In this document: positions 17,236 to 20,763 of the stretch, one piece after another
Layout of the letters: every line of letters starts with the position of its first letter
How positions within the stretch are numbered: position 1 is the first letter of the stretch
NCBI GenBank assembly: GCA_964637845.1
Contig: CAZWXI010000057.1
Location: forward strand, 1-20,763
Reading direction: 5' to 3'
DNA from: PGYU01 sp964637845
Lineage (GTDB): Bacteria > Bacteroidota > Ignavibacteria > Kapaibacteriales > UBA2268
Length of the DNA stretch: 20,763 nt
Notes under the pieces: model-generated
The model's database searches: none
What the model was told of the DNA's origin: nothing
Seen by the model: the letters and a program-made list of their open reading frames with translations, nothing else
Position numbers and translations under genes: made by a program

Positions 17236-17263
17236 AATCCGGCAGCAATGTCGGATTTTTTTT
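17236..17263 (+). terminator. Rho-independent terminator after the EF-G paralog
   Basis: AATCCG (17236-17241) pairs with CGGATT (17252-17257), and the next inner bases (G-T, C-G) extend the stem to 8 pairs with a 6-base loop. A run of eight T (17256-17263) follows at once. It ends the EF-G transcript and separates it from the accessory genes downstream. Confidence 0.88.
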
Positions 17264-17300
17264 CCCCACACCCAAAAATTTCGTATATTGCGAAAAAAAA

Positions 17301-17332
17301 TTTGGTGGTGAAATGAAAAATGTGTACTTTTG
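17301..17332 (+). promoter_or_regulatory. Bacteroidota-type promoter (TTTG - 20 bp - TACTTTTG)
   Basis: TTTG at 17301-17304 and TACTTTTG at 17325-17332 match the -33 TTTG and -7 TAnnTTTG elements of the Bacteroidota primary sigma factor, with a 20-base spacer in the known range. Transcription would start near 17338-17341, giving a leader of about 190 bases before the ATG at 17528. Position right after a terminator strengthens the call. Confidence 0.65.
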
Positions 17333-17527
17333 AAAAGTTGGAGTATGATGCCGTAAAGAACGGCTACGTTTTGTTTAACATTTATAGGAGTACTATTATG
17401 AGTACTAATAAAATTTATCAAATGGGGGGGGAACTCCTTAAATAACAATGACTTACGTCATTTACCCGACAATAGCAACGGAACTAATCCGTACAATATC
17501 CAAGCTTCTAACGGATGGAGGTGCGAA
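17333..17527 (+). promoter_or_regulatory. Structured 5' leader upstream of the T9SS cargo gene
   Basis: This roughly 190-base leader has several non-random parts. A GCCGT-AAAGA-ACGGC hairpin (17350-17364) is followed by TTTTGTTT (17369-17376), like a weak terminator or attenuator. An 8-base direct repeat GAGTACTA occurs at 17388-17395 and 17400-17407. A 15-codon ORF starts at 17398 with its own AGGAG site. AGGAGT (17386-17391) can pair with ACTCCT (17433-17438), and TTTA/TAAA extends the stem past a one-base bulge, which would mask that ribosome site. Eight G lie at 17424-17431. A GGAGG at 17516-17520 sits ideally before the ATG at 17528. No known riboswitch class was recognised. Confidence 0.45.
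17398..17445 (+). CDS. Possible 15-codon leader peptide ORF
   Basis: The ORF would encode MSTNKIYQMGGELLK. It starts 7 bases after a good AGGAG ribosome site, stronger than most sites in this window, and lies wholly in the 5' leader of the downstream exported-protein gene. Codons 9-12 span a run of eight G (17424-17431). Reading past that run in the next frame is open and in frame with the gene at 17528, so a slip to seven G would fuse the two. Whether it is translated is not known; it could be a regulatory upstream ORF or chance. Confidence 0.35.
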   Translation: MSTNKIYQMGGELLK

Positions 17528-18937
17528 ATGAATCGCAAATATCTCGCCTTCCTGGTGCTTACTTTTCTGACGATTATGTTTGTGGGAATTGGTAATTTTG
17601 TTTATGCCCAAGTACAGCTAGGGCCAAGGTGTAGTGATGACAATGACTGCGCCGTTGACAACCAATTTCCGCAAGGAACTGTTAACTATCATACAAGCAC
17701 AGTGTTCGACCATGCAACGCTTACATTTTGCATAATACGAACTAAGACAAAACTTTACAAATTCAAATGCCCGCCACCCGAAAGGAGGAGTTATTACAGG
17801 TATGAAATCGAAAGTATTGAAGTATTAGGGGCTTGCACTGGAGTGTCGCAGTCACAAAAAATTCAAATGGCAATACGCTCAATCATTTCTTCCAATTTCG
17901 GTTATCTGAACTCTCCGGCTTGGATACAACTATATTCCTGTGCTGAAACCGTTGGTACGTCTCCGAAGCGAGAAATAATTCCCTGCAATGATTATTGCTG
18001 CCGAATTTATTTCGAAGCTACTTGGGATGAAGATGGTGGAACTTTGGATTCATTGGAACATGGCAGATTTCGTGATTCAATTGAAAGCTACTGTCCAATT
18101 TATATTGGCAGACCCAATTGTGCTTTTCAATGCGAGATTGATGACGAAAGTTTCCCGCCGCTCGGTGCTCTCTATACTTATCACTACATACCCCAAGCAT
18201 GCTTTACGAGTTGTGGCACTACGAACGACCCTATTTATAGGGCTGTAACAGACATTTCATCCGACATGATATATGCGGATTACTCATTGGCAACTAATAA
18301 TGATACCCTTTGTTTCAGCTTTCATTGGGTTAATTACGAAGGCACGCATGACCTCGATGATGTGTTGGTAAGATTAGTCAAGAAAGTGCTTAAGGATATT
18401 TACGACTCTAACAGCAATCCCAGCTATATAACCTTAAACTTGGCGGCATGTTGGCAGAAGCCGTATTCATGGGTAAACTTATATTATCCTTGCTCACAAG
18501 ACGATTGCTGCACAATGACTTTTGAAATTTTGAGCAGTACAAGCGCCATTCTCGATTGGTATGACCATTTAGGCTATAATTGCCAATCGCCTTGCACTAC
18601 CGAGGTATGCGAAATTTACAGAGATTTTGAAAGCTCGTTTACAATCGGTAAATCAGCGATAAACTTTGAGATTGAACCCCCGGGCATGAATATCAAGATA
18701 ACCCCGAATCCCAATACCGGTATATTCACCTTAGAGTTTAATTCGTCCGTAAGCGATAATTATACAATTCAAGTTGTTGATTTAATGGGAATCGAGGTAT
18801 TCACCTCGGAACTAAGCACAGCTATCGGCATTAATCAAAAGAATCTTGATTTAACATTATTGCCTATTGGTGCGTATTATTTACAAATAATTTACAAAGG
18901 GAAAGTCGAATCAAAAATTAAATTCATCAAGAATTAA
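17528..18937 (+). CDS. Secreted cysteine-rich protein with duplicated CC-motif domain and T9SS sorting signal
   Basis: This is an exported protein of 469 residues and unknown function. Residues 1-27 form a signal peptide (MNRKYLAFLVLTF ... NFVYA, cleavage before QVQ). Residues about 388-469 are a T9SS type A C-terminal sorting domain: ITPNPNTGIFTLEF, then VVDLMGIEVF, LDLTLLPIGAYYLQI and the terminal KIKFIKN. T9SS cargo crosses the outer membrane and loses this domain. Between them lie about 24 cysteines and what looks like two diverged copies of one domain (about 60-200 and 245-360). Each has a helix, a hydrophobic strand (AWIQLYSC / SYITLNLAAC), and a P-C-x(3,4)-C-C block (PCNDYCC 152-158; PCSQDDCC 321-328) leading into a beta strand. 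The cysteine pattern suggests disulphides outside the cell. The start is set by GGAGG 7 bases upstream. No known family recognised. Confidence 0.85.
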   Translation: MNRKYLAFLVLTFLTIMFVGIGNFVYAQVQLGPRCSDDNDCAVDNQFPQGTVNYHTSTVFDHATLTFCIIRTKTKLYKFKCPPPERRSYYRYEIESIEVLGACTGVSQSQKIQMAIRSIISSNFGYLNSPAWIQLYSCAETVGTSPKREIIPCNDYCCRIYFEATWDEDGGTLDSLEHGRFRDSIESYCPIYIGRPNCAFQCEIDDESFPPLGALYTYHYIPQACFTSCGTTNDPIYRAVTDISSDMIYADYSLATNNDTLCFSFHWVNYEGTHDLDDVLVRLVKKVLKDIYDSNSNPSYITLNLAACWQKPYSWVNLYYPCSQDDCCTMTFEILSSTSAILDWYDHLGYNCQSPCTTEVCEIYRDFESSFTIGKSAINFEIEPPGMNIKITPNPNTGIFTLEFNSSVSDNYTIQVVDLMGIEVFTSELSTAIGINQKNLDLTLLPIGAYYLQIIYKGKVESKIKFIKN

Positions 18938-18960
18938 TGATTCGCTTTCATAAATAGAAT

Positions 18961-18995
18961 GTTCCCAAACTCACTTCAATAGTGAGTTTGGGAGA
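18961..18995 (+). promoter_or_regulatory. Perfect 12-bp hairpin covering the next Shine-Dalgarno site
   Basis: CCCAAACTCACT (18964-18975) and AGTGAGTTTGGG (18981-18992) are perfect inverted repeats around a TCAAT loop; T18963-A18993 and a T-G wobble extend the stem. The only T stretch after it is the broken ATATTTTAT, so as a terminator it is imperfect. The 3' arm contains GGGAG (18990-18994), the only good ribosome site for the ATG at 19002, so the hairpin may instead control translation of that gene. It could do both. Confidence 0.7.
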
Positions 18996-19001
18996 TATTT
19001 T

Positions 19002-20763
19002 ATGAATAATTATAAGGATATTTTGATGAAGACAATAATTATTACTTTGTTAACTATTTTTTGTTCGATAAATTATTTATTTTCCCAGAAAGAATATTAT
19101 AATTGGGATTATTGTAATGATAGTTTTTTACAAGAAAACGCTCCCGATACACTATTTAAAATTATTACTTTTGATACGCCTGATGGTGAACCTCAAATAT
19201 TGATGAAGAGTCGTTTTAAGGGACGTACCAGAGCTACAATTTCGACATCTTCAGGAAAAATATTGTTTTCTACAAATGGCTATTATTTATATAATTATCA
19301 AGATATACCAAGTTATTTAACAGATAGTCTTGGAAATCGAAAAATAAGTAATTTTAAATCTGAGAAAGAACATGATCATATAAGCTATTATCCATTAATA
19401 GTTCCTTTGCCTGAGCAAGAAAATATTTACTATGTATTTCATAGAAATTATGCGTATTCAAATGATAAGTATGGTAGTATAACTGGAATTGGGATTGATT
19501 ACAGTATTGTTGACATATCAAAAAAAAATGGAGAAATAATTTCTAAAAATAATAACTTGATGGCTCCACAAGAAGGAATTTATACCCCACGTGACATGCT
19601 ACTTGCAGTTCGACATAAAAACAATAAAGATGTTTGGATAATTATTCCGCAAGGAATTTATAAATCTACATATGCTGAGTGTAAAATTTATATATATTTA
19701 CTAACCAGTAGTGGTTTGTCTGAACCACTAATTTATCAAACTGGTATTAAAAGTTATTATCAAGATTATAAGTCCGGAAGTTACGGAAATATTAAGGCAA
19801 ATTATGAATCAAACCTTCTTGTGTATATGCATTTTTGGGGTAAATTCTCTTTCTTTTCTTTTGATAATGCAACAGGGGCTATAGAATTAAAGTTGCATAT
19901 GAGTCATGCACTATTATCTGATGGACATAGAATTGAACTTTCCACTCAAAATAATAAAATGTATGTGCACACTGCAACAAGAGGTTTATTTCAAATTGAT
20001 TATAGTAAATTGGACTCGTTCTATATAAAGGCTAATACATTCTGGTTAAATGATTTTTATAGGGGGGTTCATACAAAATTACAAATAGCTCCAAATGGGA
20101 AAATATATTTTGGTAAATATGTAATTAATAATCCTAACGAAGAAGCTAAAAATGTCATTGTTTCTGATATTACACATTTAGTATTAGGCGGTACACCCAG
20201 TACTGTACTTCACGGGTCCTATAGATTTAATGTAAAAATAGAGGCAGATACTACTTGCGAAGGTGAGGATTTGATTTTAAGTGCAGTACCCGAGCCTGAT
20301 TTTACTTCCAACACGTATTCATGGGTGGCGCCTGACGGCAAGACATATACAGGTAAAGTACTTATGATACCGGACGCTAAAAAAAATGATGCGGGCTTAT
20401 ACAAATTAACTATGGAATTGAACAGTACAATTGTGCACGATTCAATCTTTGTTGTAATAAAAGATGCCCCAACGGCTAAAATATTAGGTGACACAATAAT
20501 ATGTTCAGGTGAAACTGTCCTATATGCTGATAAACAAAGCAATTACAGCTATTTATGGTCAACTGGAGAAACTACTGATAGTATAGTTATAAGTGAGCAG
20601 GGAACATATGTTTTAACGGTAACCGCAGAAAATGGTTGCACCGCAACCGATTCAGTTTACGTTGTTTATAAAGATGATTTATCCTTCTCCATCATAGCCC
20701 CTGAATATATCTGTCTTGGCGATACATTAATGCTCAAAACGGATTTAGTTGGCGACGGTTATC
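19002..20763 (+). CDS. Large secreted surface protein, propeller-like N-terminus plus Ig/PKD repeats (3' end outside window)
   Basis: The frame is open from the ATG at 19002 to the right edge, 587 codons with no stop. A signal peptide is seen (LMKTIIITLLTIFCSINYLFSQ, ending near residue 29); the ATG at 19026 is an alternative start that gives a tidier signal peptide, but GGGAG lies 7 bases before 19002. Residues about 30-400 have the repeated strands of the propeller-like module common in Bacteroidota surface proteins: SSGKILFSTNGYYLYN, PLIVPLPEQENIYYVFHRN, and QIAPNGKIYFGKY. From about residue 410, repeats of roughly 70-80 residues begin with C-x-G-(E/D) (TTCEGEDL, IICSGETV, YICLGDTL) and contain YLWSTGETTDSI and GTYVLTVTAENGC, typical of Ig/PKD-like domains in T9SS adhesins. 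A C-terminal sorting domain is expected beyond the window. The first 1200 bases are clearly more AT-rich than the rest. Confidence 0.82.
   Translation, partial: MNNYKDILMKTIIITLLTIFCSINYLFSQKEYYNWDYCNDSFLQENAPDTLFKIITFDTPDGEPQILMKSRFKGRTRATISTSSGKILFSTNGYYLYNYQDIPSYLTDSLGNRKISNFKSEKEHDHISYYPLIVPLPEQENIYYVFHRNYAYSNDKYGSITGIGIDYSIVDISKKNGEIISKNNNLMAPQEGIYTPRDMLLAVRHKNNKDVWIIIPQGIYKSTYAECKIYIYLLTSSGLSEPLIYQTGIKSYYQDYKSGSYGNIKANYESNLLVYMHFWGKFSFFSFDNATGAIELKLHMSHALLSDGHRIELSTQNNKMYVHTATRGLFQIDYSKLDSFYIKANTFWLNDFYRGVHTKLQIAPNGKIYFGKYVINNPNEEAKNVIVSDITHLVLGGTPSTVLHGSYRFNVKIEADTTCEGEDLILSAVPEPDFTSNTYSWVAPDGKTYTGKVLMIPDAKKNDAGLYKLTMELNSTIVHDSIFVVIKDAPTAKILGDTIICSGETVLYADKQSNYSYLWSTGETTDSIVISEQGTYVLTVTAENGCTATDSVYVVYKDDLSFSIIAPEYICLGDTLMLKTDLVGDGY

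Noticed and set aside
17278..17292. TTTCG/CGAAA small palindrome before the 17.3 kb promoter
   Set aside because: Only five pairs in an A/T-rich setting; not distinguishable from chance.
20219..20542. Minus-strand ORF of 107 codons
   Set aside because: It lies wholly inside the open frame of the large surface protein, whose Ig/PKD motifs clearly mark the plus strand as coding.
1..20763. CRISPR arrays, transposases, integrase sites, tRNA or rRNA genes
   Set aside because: No regularly spaced repeats, transposase motifs, or tRNA-like cloverleaf with a conserved T-loop was found while reading either strand.

Overview
The window is about 38% GC by eye and looks like a chromosomal segment from the Bacteroidota/Chlorobiota side of the FCB group (an Ignavibacteria- or Kapabacteria-like lineage would fit; the exact taxon cannot be read from this sequence). 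The clues are two exported proteins of the type IX secretion (T9SS) world, a long SecA with Bacteroidota-style insertions, a second EF-G-like factor, few strong Shine-Dalgarno sites, and at least one promoter of the TTTG / TAnnTTTG class.

Layout. Bases 1-1860 (+) hold the C-terminal part of alanyl-tRNA synthetase and an AI-2E-family membrane protein. Bases 1855-9109 (-) form a tight co-directional run of eight genes. In transcription order these are an agmatinase-like ureohydrolase, a PD40/OmpA-type envelope protein, dapD (lysine and diaminopimelate synthesis), a small two-helix membrane protein, a Memo-family protein, tryptophan 2,3-dioxygenase, a kynureninase-like PLP enzyme, and a membrane protein with a PH-like tail. 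Several of these genes overlap, so one operon or two nested ones is likely. Bases 9256-13648 (+) carry secA and queA, overlapping by 8 bases. Bases 13650-14918 (-) encode an M16 zinc peptidase. Bases 15079-17208 (+) encode a full-length EF-G paralog with altered GTPase motifs, followed by a strong intrinsic terminator.

Bases 17264-20763 (+) are the accessory part. A good Bacteroidota-type promoter is followed by a structured leader of about 190 bases. The leader contains a terminator-like hairpin, a 15-codon ORF whose Shine-Dalgarno site can pair with a sequence inside the ORF, and a run of eight G. It precedes a secreted cysteine-rich protein with a duplicated domain and a T9SS type A sorting signal. 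A perfect hairpin that buries the next Shine-Dalgarno site then leads into a large, incomplete surface protein. Its AT-rich N-terminal half resembles the propeller-like domains of Bacteroidota surface proteins and is followed by Ig/PKD-like repeats running off the window.

How they work together. Tryptophan dioxygenase and the kynureninase-like enzyme would take tryptophan toward anthranilate and alanine if a formamidase exists elsewhere. DapD feeds lysine and peptidoglycan synthesis, and the OmpA-like protein would bind that peptidoglycan. SecA would export the envelope and T9SS proteins. No RNA genes, mobile elements or CRISPR arrays were seen. The best candidates for something undescribed are the 17.3-17.5 kb leader, the duplicated CC-motif cargo protein and the hairpin-gated start at 19002.
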